Program-made: the position numbers and the translations under genes
Shown: positions 46,706 to 59,100 of the stretch, piece by piece
How the letters are laid out: each line of letters begins with the position of its first letter
Position numbering within the stretch: position 1 is the stretch's first letter
The notes under the pieces: generated by a model
What the model saw: only the letters and a program-made list of their open reading frames with translations
Database searches by the model: none
Told to the model about the DNA's origin: nothing
From: Magnetococcales bacterium HCHbin5
GTDB taxonomy: Bacteria; Pseudomonadota; Magnetococcia; Magnetococcales; Magnetaquicoccaceae
NCBI GenBank assembly: GCA_002753505.1
Contig: PEAG01000001.1
Coordinates: 152,027-216,026, forward strand
Length of the DNA: 64,000 bases
Reading direction: 5' to 3'

Positions 46706-46990
46706 CGGTTAAATTTTCTTGGCCACTGATGATAAACTGTCACAAAATGGTGTGGATAGCGCAGCCCATTCCGTTGTGTTATCGGGGTATCAGTAAATTT
46801 GTTGTTGATGTCAAGAGAGCGATATTTGTATCTTGGGCGACGATGCACTGTTTTGCGAGGCCGTTTGGGCGTTTTGATGCAGCCGTTTTTTCTGATTTTT
46901 GTCAAGTGAAGCGATTCTTTTTAATCAATTGAAGTCGGTTATCATAACGATCTGTGTCTGAAAGTGACAGGGGGAGTACATACGTTGGCT

Positions 46991-49900
46991 ATGACATCTG
47001 CGCAGGTACGGGCTTTGGGTTCAAGCGAGTTGGCTGCTGCTATCGGGGGCTTTTCAGCGGCGGAGATCAGCTACCTGACCACGGCCCAGGTGGCGGGTTT
47101 GAATGCCAGTCAGGTGGCGGCCTTAACTGCGGAACAGATCGCGGGTTTTTCAGCCCGACAGCTCGGTGAGTTTTCCGTCGGTCAATTGAGCGCATTGACC
47201 GGGACCCGGTTGGGGGCGTTAAGTGCCATACAGATCAGAGGCTTGACAGCCAGCCAGGTGGGCAGTTTGAGCACAGAGCAGATTGCCACGCTATCCGATG
47301 TACAGATCAGAGCCCTGACCACTACGCAGGTGGCTGGACTGACCCGAGCGCAATTGGCTGCCCTGACCAGCGCGCAGATTGGCCAGTTGAGCACCGCACA
47401 GATCAGCGTATTGAGTACGTCACAGATGGGCGGCCTGACTGCCTCACAGCTTGCCGTTTTCTCATCCACCCAATTGAGACGCTTGAGCGCGGCACAATTG
47501 GGGGCGTTGTCCCTGGATCAGATGACGGGATTGACCGCAGACCAAGTGCGTTCCCTGACCACTCCCCAGATTCGCGGCCTGAGTTCGGCCCAGGTGGGGG
47601 CCCTCCAATCGTCCCAAATAGCCGGACTCACCGCAGTACAGGTCAGAACCCTGAGCGTGGAACAGGTGGCTGCCCTGTCTGCCAGCCAGATCGCCGTGCT
47701 GAGCGTGGAGCAGATGAATGGCCTCACCACGGCCCAGATGAGCGCGCTGACTCAGCCGCAGATGGCTGCCCTGACGGCAACCCAGATAGAGGGGTTTTCG
47801 GCCAATCAACTGCGGGGCTTCTCTTCCGGCCAGATTGGCTTTCTGACAGCCGCTCAAATCGCGGGTTTGACCAGCAGACAGATTGCCCGGTTGACAACGG
47901 CGCAGTTGGGTGGCCTGGATGCCCAGGATCTGAGCGGGCTGACCGAGACACAGTTGCAAGGGCTGTCGGCCAGACAACTGGGCTCGTTCAGCACAGCCGC
48001 CATGGTCGGTTTGACGGTGACCCAGATTGGCTGGTTGTCCACATCCCAGTGGCGCGGCATTACCTCGGAGCAGGTCGGTTCGCTGACGGCAGCGCAGATT
48101 TCAGGTTTGTCTACCGAACAGATCAAATCCCTGTACATCCGGCAGATGGATGGCCTGACCTCCACCCAGGTTGGCCTGTTGACCACCGCCCAGATAGGGG
48201 GATTGACCCGGGCACAGATTGCCTCCCTGACCGTCACCCAGGTGGGAGGATTCGGTTCAGCCGCCATGGGGGCCTTGGATAGAACCCAGATAGGGGGATT
48301 AAAATCCGACCACATTGCCGCCTTGACCAAAACCCAAATCGGTGGATTGGATACCGCCGGTATTGCCGCCTTGACGGTGGCCCAACTCAGAGGAATATCC
48401 TCCACCCAGATCAGCTACCTGACCACTACCCAGGTGGCCGGGCTCGGCAGCAGGCAAATTACCCGATTGACGCTGGAACAGATCGGCGGCCTGCTCTCCA
48501 CCCAGATCGCGGCTTTGACCGCAGACCAGGTGGCCGGTTTGACCTCGGCGCACATTGGTTCGTTCAGCACAACCGCCATCGGGGGGTTGGATAGTACGCA
48601 GATTGGCCTCTTGACCCCAAGACAGTGGGATGGCGTTTCAGCCACCCAGATTGGGGCCTTGACGCTGACACAGATAAAAGGTCTGACCTCCACCCAGATC
48701 CGATCCCTGGCCACCAGCCAGGTGGTGGGACTGACGACCACCCAGATTGGGGTGCTGGAGAGTGTCCAATTGGGCGGCTTGACTACCGCCCTGATCGGCT
48801 CCCTGAGTACGGTGCAGGTGGGGGGGTTGGCCTCCACCCAGATCGGCGCGCTGTCAACAGCCCAAATCAGGGGGTTGAGCAGCCTGCAAATTGCCAGCTT
48901 GACCACCACCCAGATGGGCGGTCTGGAGTCCGCCGACATCCACGTGTTGACCGCAGCCCAGATGGATGGGTTGACCTCTGCCCAGATGGCCGCCTTGACC
49001 ACCACCCAGGTGGAAGGGTTGACCAGTGCCCAGATTGCCAAATTAAGCCTGCTGCAGATTGGCGGTCTGGAATCCACCGATATTGCCGCGCTGGACACCA
49101 TGCAGATACGGGGCCTTACTTCAGAGGCTCTGGGGGCATTGACTAAAACCCAGGTAGCCGGCCTGGAATCCACCGACATCGAAAAGCTGTCCATCGTTCA
49201 AATGCGGGGATTTTCGGCTGCCCAGATTGGTTATTTGACGACCGGGCAGATTGGCGGCCTGACCACCGCCCAGATTGCCAGGTTGAGTATTGAACAGATC
49301 GGTGGCCTGGAATCCACCGATATCGCTGTATTGACCTCCAGCCAAATGCGGGGTCTGACCAGCCAGCAGATCAGTTCACTGACCACGACGGCAGTGGGCG
49401 GATTGAGCAACGATCAGATCGGTTTTCTCACTGCGGTGCAGTGGCGAGGGGTGACCGCAGCCCAGGTGGGTGCGCTGACCACAACACAGATCTCCGGCCT
49501 GACTACGACACAGCTTAAATCGTTCAGCAGTCAGCAAATGAGTGGATTGACCACCACCCAGATTGCTGCCTTGACCACCGAGCAGGTGGGTGGGTTGACC
49601 ATCAGACAACTGGTTGAGTTGTCCACTGCGCAGGTAACCGGTTTTGAATCGACGGACATTGCCACACTGACCACAATCCAGTTCCGGGGGTTGAGCAGTG
49701 AACAGGTGGCCTCTCTGACAACAACACAGATGGCGGGCTTGACCTCGGCTCTGTTGGATGGACTCCTGCCGCAGCAATTGAGCGCGTTGACCTCCACCCA
49801 GTTGGGAAGTTTAAGCACGACCCAGGTGGCCATGCTTGGCAACAAGCAGATTCACGCGCTGACTACTGCACAAATGCGTGGTTTGACGGCAACGCAAATC

Positions 49901-50130
49901 GCCGCATTGACCGAGACACAGGTTGAGTGGGTCATCGCCTCCCAGCTGTTTTTGAATGCCGATGGTTCCACAACAACCATCACCCGGCAGGTTGGTGGTT
50001 TGACATCGACACAAATGGGGGCCTTGACGACCACCCAGCTGTCGGGGTTGGAATCCACCGACCTGGCCCGTTTGGCCACCATGCAGTTGCAATCTCTCTC
50101 TTCGACCCAGACGAGGTCACTCTCCACAAC
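46991..50130 (+). repeat. Octad region A: diverse 24-bp repeats
   Basis: These are single octads without strong higher-order pairing, for example QIGQLSTA, QISVLSTS, QMGGLTAS. Sequence between copies is highly diverged at DNA level. Variants in which Gln is replaced by Asp (GLESTDIAAL type) recur from about 48920 onward. One island at 49922-49987 departs from the octad pattern. Confidence 0.85.
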
Positions 50131-53100
50131 TCAGTTGAACGGTTTGCTCAGCGACCAGATTGCAGCCTTCAGTACGGCGCAGTTGGCCGGTTTCAACACT
50201 ACCCAGGTCAATGTTTTATCCACCTCCCAGCTGGATGGGCTCAGCAGCCAACAGATCTCTGCCCTGACCACCACCCAGCTGGATGGGGTAACCAGCACCC
50301 AACTCTCCTCCCTGACGACAACGCAACTGGATGGTTTCAACAGTACGCAGATCAGTTCGCTGACCACCACCCAGATGGCCGGTTTGGACAACAGCCAAAT
50401 ACTCTCTTTGGGCGGCCTGCAGCTGGCTGGCCTCAATAGCGCGCAGATTGCCGCGTTGACCACCACCCAATTGGCGGCATTCGATGTCTACTGGTTTTCC
50501 CAGTTGACAACGACGCAGGTGGATGGCTTCAGCAGTACCCAGGTAGCCTGGTGGTCCACAGCCCAGATGAGCGGTCTGAACTCCACCCAGGTTGAATCCT
50601 TGTCGGCAACCCAGATGACGGGTATGGGAAGCCTGCAGATTCGCTCCCTGACCAATCGCCAGTTTGACGGTTTCAGCAGCACCCATATTGCCGCATTGAC
50701 TACAACACAGTTTGCGGGCTTGAGCAATTTGCACCTGCGTGCCCTGACCACCACCCAGGTGGATGGCCTGAGCAGCCTGCAGATCAGCCTGTTGACCACC
50801 GAACAGGCTTTTGGACTCAGCAGTACGCAGATTGACTCTTTTTCCACCCAGCAGATTGCCGGGCTGAGCAGTGCCAACATGGCGGTGTTGAACAATTTGC
50901 AGGTGGATGGCCTGAACAGCACCCTGATCAGCGCATTGACCACCACTCAGGTGAGCAGTTTGCGCAGCGTGGTCATCTCAACCCTGACCACGACTCAGCT
51001 GGATGGTTTCCGCAATACCCATGTTGGCGCATTGACGACCAGCCAGTTGGACCGGTTGAGCAGCATCCATGTGAACTCCCTGACCACGACCCAGGTGAGT
51101 GGGTTTACCACCACCCAGATCGATGCCTTGACCGTTTTGCAGGTACCTGGTTTGAGTACCACCCAGATTGACGGACTCTCTTCGATCCAGGCGGGCAGCT
51201 TGACCAGTCGGCAGATCAATACCTTTTCGACAACGCAGATCAGCGGTTTGAGCAGTACCCAGGTTGGGCTGCTGACGACCACACAAATGGCGGGCTTGGA
51301 GAGTATACAGGTCAACGTACTCAGCCTGGCGCAGGTGAGCCGCTTAGGCAGTGTGCAGGTGGGGTCGCTCTCCACATTGCAGATACAGGGTCTGACCACT
51401 ACCCATATGGTCTCATTGACCACCACCCAGATCGATGGTCTGAGCAGTCAGCAGGTCAACACCCTTTCGCCGACCCAGGTGAAAGGGCTCGGCAGTGTGC
51501 AACTCGCCTCCCTCACCACAACCCAGGAGGGGGGGCTGAAGGAGGTTCAAATTGCGGTGCTGACCACCACCCAGCTGGCGGGTTTCAGCAGCACCCAGGT
51601 CAATTTTTTAACCACAAGCCAACTGTCGGCCTTCAGCAGCACCCTGATTAACGCTTTGACCACCGGTCAGTTGGCTGGTTTGACCAGCGGCCAGCTCAAT
51701 GCACTGACTACCGGGCAGGTGACGGGTTTGACGGCTACCCAGGTGGCCTCCCTGACCACCACCCAGTTGGCTGGGCTGAACAGTATGCAGTTAAGCGTGT
51801 GGACCACCACCCAGGTGGATGCACTGCTGACAACCCATGTCGCCTTCCTGACCACCTCCCAGGTGGACGGCTTGAACAGTATCCAGTTGGCCTCTTGGAC
51901 AACCACGCAAGTCGCTGTTTTGAATACCACCCAGATTGATTCACTGCTCACGCAACAGCTGAGCGGTCTGAGCAGCAGCCAGCTGGATATTTTTTCCACC
52001 ACCCAAATGGCGGGCATGGCTGCTTTCCAGCTGGCCGCTCTGACCACGACCCAGTTGGACGGTCTGCGGAGTGCGCAGCTTGTTGTGCTGACCACGACCC
52101 AGATCTCCGGGTTGAACAGCAGCCAGATCGACTCGTTTACCACCGCGCAAGCGGCCGGCTTGACCAGTACGCAGATTGACTCTTTGACGCTGCTGCAAAT
52201 GGTCGGCTTGAGCAGCAGCCAACTGGCCTCGTTGACGACGCTGCAGGTCAGGGGGTTCCAGAATACGCAGATTGCAACACTGAGTACCACCCAGCTGGAT
52301 GGTCTGCAGAGTGCCCAGGTGGTGATCTTGACCACCACGCAGATGGGAGGGTTGAGCAGCAGGCAGTTGGACTCTCTGACCACCTCCCAGGTGGATGGTT
52401 TGAACAGTACCCAGGTTGCGCAGTTGAGCTTGGGGCAGTTGGCTGGTTTGAACAACATCCTGGTGGACTCTCTTTCCACCACCCAGGTGGCGGGTTTGAG
52501 CAGCGTGCAGCTTAACGCCCTGACAACGACACAAATGGTCGGTTTCAACGATACCTTGATCCGTGCCCTGACCACCACCCAAACCGCCGGCTTGAGCAGT
52601 GTGCAGCTGCGTGCCCTGACCACCACCCAACTGGCCGGTTTGAGCAGCACCCAGGTGGCTGTCCTGACCACCACCCAACTGGCCGGTCTCCAGAGTGCCC
52701 ATCTGGCCGCCTTGACCACCACCCAGATCAACGGCCTGAGCCAGCTCCATGTAGCGGCGTTGACCACCACCCAGATAGATGCCTTCCACAGTACCCAGAT
52801 AGGGATTTTGACCACTACCCAGGTCGGCGGCTTGACCTCTGTGCAGATAAACTCTCTGACCACCACCCAGGTTGGGGGGGTAAACAGCGTCCAGATAGGG
52901 GTATTGACCACCACCCAGGTGAGTGGCCTGAGCAGCACCCATATCGCCTCTCTCTCCTCAACCCAGGTGGGAGGGGTAACGTTGACCCAGGTGGGTGGTC
53001 TGAGCAGCACCCAGGTGGCTGCGTTGGCGAGTACCCAGATTGGTCTGTTGACGACAACCCAGATGGGAGGGTTGAGCAGCCAACAGTTGGCCATCCTGAC

Positions 53101-56100
53101 CACGACCCAGGTGGATGCGCTGAGCAGCGTGCAGATAGGAATATTGACCACCAAACAGGTGGTGGGTTTGACCAGTATCCTGGTGGATTCGCTGACCACC
53201 ACACAGTGTGCAGGGCTGACTTCCGGGCAAATTTTTGTCCTCACCACCAGCCAACTGGATGGCCTGAGCAGCCTGCAAATCGCCGCCCTGACCACCACCC
53301 AGCTGGCTGGCCTGCACAGCAGCCAGATCGACTCTCTGACCACCACCCAAGTGGATGGTTTCTCTCAGACCCATATTGGTGCGTTGACCACGACCCAACT
53401 GGCTGGCTTGAGCAGTCTGGAACTGGACTCCTTGACCACCACCCAACTGGACGATCTGAGCAGTACCCAGTTCGGTACTTTGACAACCCTGCAAATGCGC
53501 GGCCTGAGCAGTGTGCAGTTGGATTCGCTGACCACCACCCAGACCATCGGATTTACCACCAGCCAGATTGCCGTCCTGACCACATCGCAGGTCGACGGAT
53601 TGAGCAGCACGCAGCTGGATCGGTTGACCACCACCCAGGTTTCCGCGCTGGACTCCGGGTTGATCGATTCCCTGACCACCTCCCAGGTCGATGGCCTGAC
53701 ATCCACCCAAATCACGGTATTGAACGCGCTGCAGGTACGTGGTCTGAGCAGTACATTGATTGACTCCCTGACCACGACCCAATTGGCCGGCTTCAGCAGC
53801 ACCCAACTGGGTCTGTTGAGTACGGTGCAGATCAAGGGGTTGAGCAGCACCCAGATCGCCACCTTGACGACAACACATGTCAGCGGTTTGGGCAGCATTC
53901 AAGTCATTTACTTGACCACAACCCAGTTGGATGGGCTGAACAGCAGCCAGATTGCCATACTGACCACCTGGCAACTGGATGGGTTGAGCAGTACCCAGGT
54001 GGACTCTTTGAGTACCACCCAGATTGCTGGATTGAGCAGCACTCAGGTCGATTCCGTCAGCGTGGAGCAGCTCCATGGTCTGAGTACCACCCAGATTGCC
54101 ATACTGACCACCACCCAATTGGATGGGTTGAGCAGCACCCATGTCGCTGCCTTGACGACGACCCAACTGGCCAGTTTGTCCAATGTTCAGATGGACTCCT
54201 TGACTGTCACCCAGCTGGCGGGCTTGAGCGGTGCCCAGTTTTCTGTGCTGACAGCGGCCCAAATTGGGGCTCTGTCCAGTACACAGGTCGGTGCATTAAG
54301 CACCGATCAGTTGCGGAGTTTGACGGCAACCCAGATGGCGGCACTCACCACCACCAATATTGTCGGCTTGACGACCATTCACATGACTCTGCTGACCACC
54401 ACCCAGATCAGCGGTGTGGAGTCCACCGACATCGGTGCCCTGACAACGACGCATCTCTCCATGCTCAATATCACCCAGGTCGCCTCGCTGACCTCCACTC
54501 AGATAGGCGGTCTGGACTCGACCGATATTGGCGCGTTGAGTTTGACCCAATTGAGCGTGTTGAACAGCAACCATATCTCGGGATTGAATACAGCCAATAT
54601 CATGGGTCTGACAACGGCCCAGGTGAAGGCCCTGACAACCAGTCAGATGGATGGTCTGCAACCGGCTGCAGTAGGGGCTTTGACCACGGCGCAGGCGGTG
54701 TTGTTCGATACCACGCAAATCGACTCCCTGTCGGGGACACAAGTGGGTGGTTTTGAGTCCACGGATCTCAGCTTGTTAAGCCTGACACAAGTGGCGGTAT
54801 TGAGCAGTAGCCAGATTGCAGGCTTGACCACCGCCAATATTCCCGGCTTGACCACCGCCCATGTTGCGGCACTGACCCTGACCCAGTTGGCCGGTTTGGA
54901 GCCGCTGGACATCGGTGCCATGACCACCACCCAGATGCCTGCCCTGAGTACAACCCACCTGTCGGCTCTCTCCGGTGTACAAGTGGCGGGTTTTGAATCG
55001 ACAGACATCAACGTCTTCACCACCACCCAGGTGGCCGTTCTGAGCAGTGGACAGATCAACTATCTCACCACCTCACAAGTTCCGGGACTGACAACAAGCC
55101 ATTTTGCCATCCTGACCACTACCCAGTTGGATGGTCTGACCTCCACCCAGGTCAGTGCCCTGAGCATGGCTCAGCTGGGGGCCATGAACACGACCCAGAT
55201 CTCCTCTTTGAATGACACCCAGATGAGCGGTCTGGGCAGCACGCAGATCGCCTCTTTGACTACAACACAGGTGCTGGGTCTGACCAGTTTGTGGATTGCC
55301 TTTTTGAGTACGACTCAGATTGCCGGGTTGAGAAGTACCCACATCGATGTGTTGACCACAACCCAGATCGATGGCTTCAGCAGTACCCAGATCGACAGTT
55401 TAACGACGACACAGGTCGATGGCTTCAAAAGCACGCAAATTGATTCCCTGTCGACGCTCCAGGTACGTGGTTTTGGCAGTGTACAGATCGATTCCCTGAC
55501 GACAACCCAGGTGGCCGGGTTGAGCAGTACTCTGTTCGGTTCGTTGACCTCTACAGCGATCATCGGCCTGAGCAGCACGCAGGTCGTCTCATTGACCACG
55601 ACGCAAATTGACGGCTTCCTGAGTGCCCAAACGGCTACGCTGACGACAACTGCCATGGATGGTTTGAGCAGCGTCCAGCTTGAGTCGATGACCACCACCC
55701 AGATGGATGGTTTGCTCAGCGTACAACTGACCGCTCTGGCGGTAACCCAGTTGGATGGACTCTCCAGTCTGCAGATGGCCTCGCTGGCCGCCACCCAATT
55801 GGATGGTCTGCTCTCCATTCACCTGACCTCGCTGGCCAACACCCAGTTGAACGGACTGCTCTCTACCCAACTGACCGCTTTTGCCAACACCCAACTGGAT
55901 GCGTTAAGCTCGATCCATCTGACCGCGCTGGCCAATACCCAATTGGATGGCCTGACCTCCGTGCAGCTGGCAGCGTTGGCCAATACCCAGTTGGATGGCT
56001 TGACCTCCGTCGCTCTCTCCGGCTTGGCCAACAGCCAGTTGGATGGGCTGCATTCGACCCATTTGACAGCCTTGGCCAATACCCAGTTGGATGGACTACG

Positions 56101-59100
56101 CTCCACCCAGTTGACCACTCTGGCCAACAGCCAGTTGGATGGGCTGGCCTCCACCCAGTTGACCACTCTGGCCAACAGCCAGTTGGATGGCTTGACCTCC
56201 GTCAGTTTGACCGGCCTGGCCAACAGCCAGTTGGATGGCTTGACCTCCACCCAGTTGACAAGCCTGTCAAACACCCAGTTGGATGGGTTGGCCTCCGCGC
56301 AGCTGACGGCGTTGGCCAACACTCAGTTGGATGGCTTGACCTCCGTGAGTTTGAGCGGCCTGGCAAACAGCCAGTTGGATGGGCTGGCCTCCACCCAGTT
56401 GACCGCACTGTCGAATACCCAACTGGATGGGCTGACCTCAGTCGCTCTGTCCGGTCTTGCTGACACCCAATTGGATGGCCTGGGTTCGGTAGCCCTGGCT
56501 GGTCTGGCCAACAGCCAAATGGATGGGTTGCTCTCCACCCATCTGACTGCCTTGTCAAACACCCAGTTGGATGGCTTGACCTCGGTCGTTTTGTCCGGCT
56601 TGGCCAACAGTCAGTTGGATGGCTTGACCTCCATCCAGCTCACCGCCCTGGCCAACAGCCAGTTGGATGGCTTGACCTCGGTCCAGTTGACCGGTTTGGC
56701 CGCCAGTCAGTTGGATGGCTTGAGTTCAACCCACCTGACCGCCTTGGCCAACAGCCAGTTGGATGGCCTGACCTCGGTCGCCTTGGCTGGCTTGGCCAAC
56801 AGCCAATTGGATGGTCTGACCTCCATCCAGCTCACGGCACTGTCTACTACCCAGCTGGATGGTCTGGCCTCCACCCATCTGACCGCTTTGGCCGACACCC
56901 AGTTGGATGGGTTGACCTCCGTAGGTCTGACCGGGCTGGCGGCCAGCCAGCTGGATGGGTTGCTCTCCACCCAGCTGACCGCCTTGGGTAACAGCCAGTT
57001 GGATGGACTGACCTCGATTCAGTTGATCAGCCTGGCCGACACCCAGCTGGATGGCTTGAGCTCGACTCAGTTGACCGGTTTGGCCAATACCCAGTTGGAT
57101 GCCTTGACCTCATTGAATCTGACAGCACTCACCAACACCCAGCTGGATGGCTTGACCTCGGTGCAGTTGACCGGTTTGGCCAACACCCAGTTGGATGCCT
57201 TGACCTCATTGAACTTGACGGCCCTCACCAACACCCAGTTGGATGGTTTGACCTCGATCCAGTTGACCGGCTTGGCCAACACCCAGTTGGATGCTTTGAC
57301 CTCGCTGAATTTGACTGCTCTGACCAATACCCAGCTGGATGGGTTGACCTCGGTGCAGTTGACCGGTTTGGCCAATACCCAGTTGGATGCCTTGACCTCA
57401 TTGAATCTGACGGCACTCACCAATACCCAGTTGGATGGGTTGACCTCGGTGCAGTTGACCGGCTTGGCCAACACCCAGTTGGATGCCTTGACCTCCCTCA
57501 ACTTGGCGGCTTTGACCAACACCCAATTGGATGGGTTGACCTCGGTGCAGTTGACCGGCTTGGCCAATACCCAGTTGGATGCCTTGACCTCCCTCAATCT
57601 GGCAGCCCTGGCCAATACCCAGTTGGACGGATTGACCTCGGTGCAGTTGACCGGCTTGGCCAATACCCAGTTGGATGCCTTGACCTCCCTCAATCTGGCA
57701 GCCCTGGCCAATACCCAGTTGGACGGATTGACCTCGGTGCAGTTGACCGGCTTGGCCAATACCCAGTTGGATGCCTTGACCTCGCTGAATTTGACGGCTC
57801 TGACCAACACCCAGTTGGATGGGTTGACCTCGGTGCAGTTGACCGGCTTGGCCAATACCCAGTTGGATGCCTTGACTTCGCTCAATCTGACCGCGCTGAC
57901 CGACACCCAGTTGGATGGTTTGACCTCGGTGCAGTTGACCGGTTTGGCCAATACCCAGTTGGACGCCTTGACATCGCTGAATCTGACCGCGTTGGCCAAC
58001 AGCCAGTTAGATGGCTTGATCTCGGTGCAGTTGACCGCTTTGGCCAACAGTCAGTTGGATGGGCTGACTTCGGTCCAGTTGACCGCCTTGGCCAACAGTC
58101 AGTTGGATGGGCTGACTTCGGTCCAGTTGACCGCCTTGGCCAACAGCCAGTTGGATGGGCTCACCTCGGTGCAGTTGACTGGTCTGGCCAACAGCCAGTT
58201 GGACGGGCTGACTTCGGTGCAGTTGACCGCCTTGGCCAACAGCCAGCTGGATGGGCTGACCTCGGTGCAGTTGACCGCCTTGGCCAACAGCCAGCTGGAT
58301 GGACTCACCTCGCTGCAGTTGACCTCCTTGGCCGCTACCCAGTTGGATGGGCTGACCTCAGTGCAGTTGACCGCGTTGGCCAACAGCCAGTTGGATGGTT
58401 TGACCTCAGTGCAGTTGACCTCCTTGGCCGGTACCCAATTGGATGGTTTGACCTCGGTGCAGTTGACCGGCTTGGCCAACAGCCAGTTGGACGCCTTGAC
58501 CTCTCTCAACCTGGCGACCCTGGCCGACACCCAGTTGGATGGGCTGACATCGGTACAGCTGACTGGCTTGGCCAACAGCCAGTTGGATGCCTTGACCTCG
58601 CTGAACCTGACCGCGTTGGCCAATACCCAGTTGGACGGCTTGGCCTCGGTGCAGTTGACCGCCTTGGCCAACAGCCAGTTGGATGGCTTGGCCTCGGTGC
58701 AGTTGACCGCTCTGGCCAACAGCCAGTTGGATGGGCTGGCCTCGGTGCAGTTGACCGCTCTGGCCAACAGCCAGTTGGATGGGCTGACCTCAGTGCAGTT
58801 GACTGCTCTGGCCAACAGCCAGTTGGATGGGCTGACCTCGGTGCAGTTGACGGCTCTGGCCAACAGCCAGTTGGATGGGCTGACCTCAGTGCAGTTGACG
58901 GCTCTGGCCAACAGCCAATTAGATGGGCTGACCTCGGTGCAGTTGACCGGCTTGGCCACCACCCAGTTGGATGGGCTGACTTCGCTCCAGTTGACTGCGT
59001 TGGCCAACAGCCAGTTGGATGGGCTGACTTCCGTTCAGCTGACTGGTTTGGCCAACAGCCAGTTGGATGCCTTGACCTCGCTGAACCTGACCGCGTTGGC

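Noticed and set aside
46633..46905. A 90-codon minus-strand frame rich in Lys and Arg between the dehydrogenase and giant genes
   Set aside because: It runs through the terminator hairpin, has no good ribosome site and looks like chance reading of AT-rich DNA.
51667..53346. Long minus-strand open frames across the repeat gene (for example 51667-53346, 56323-56970, 59443-60978)
   Set aside because: They mirror the repeat period (a multiple of three) of the plus-strand gene, break into many pieces, lack ribosome sites and change frame from block to block, whereas the plus frame is continuous for 17 kb.
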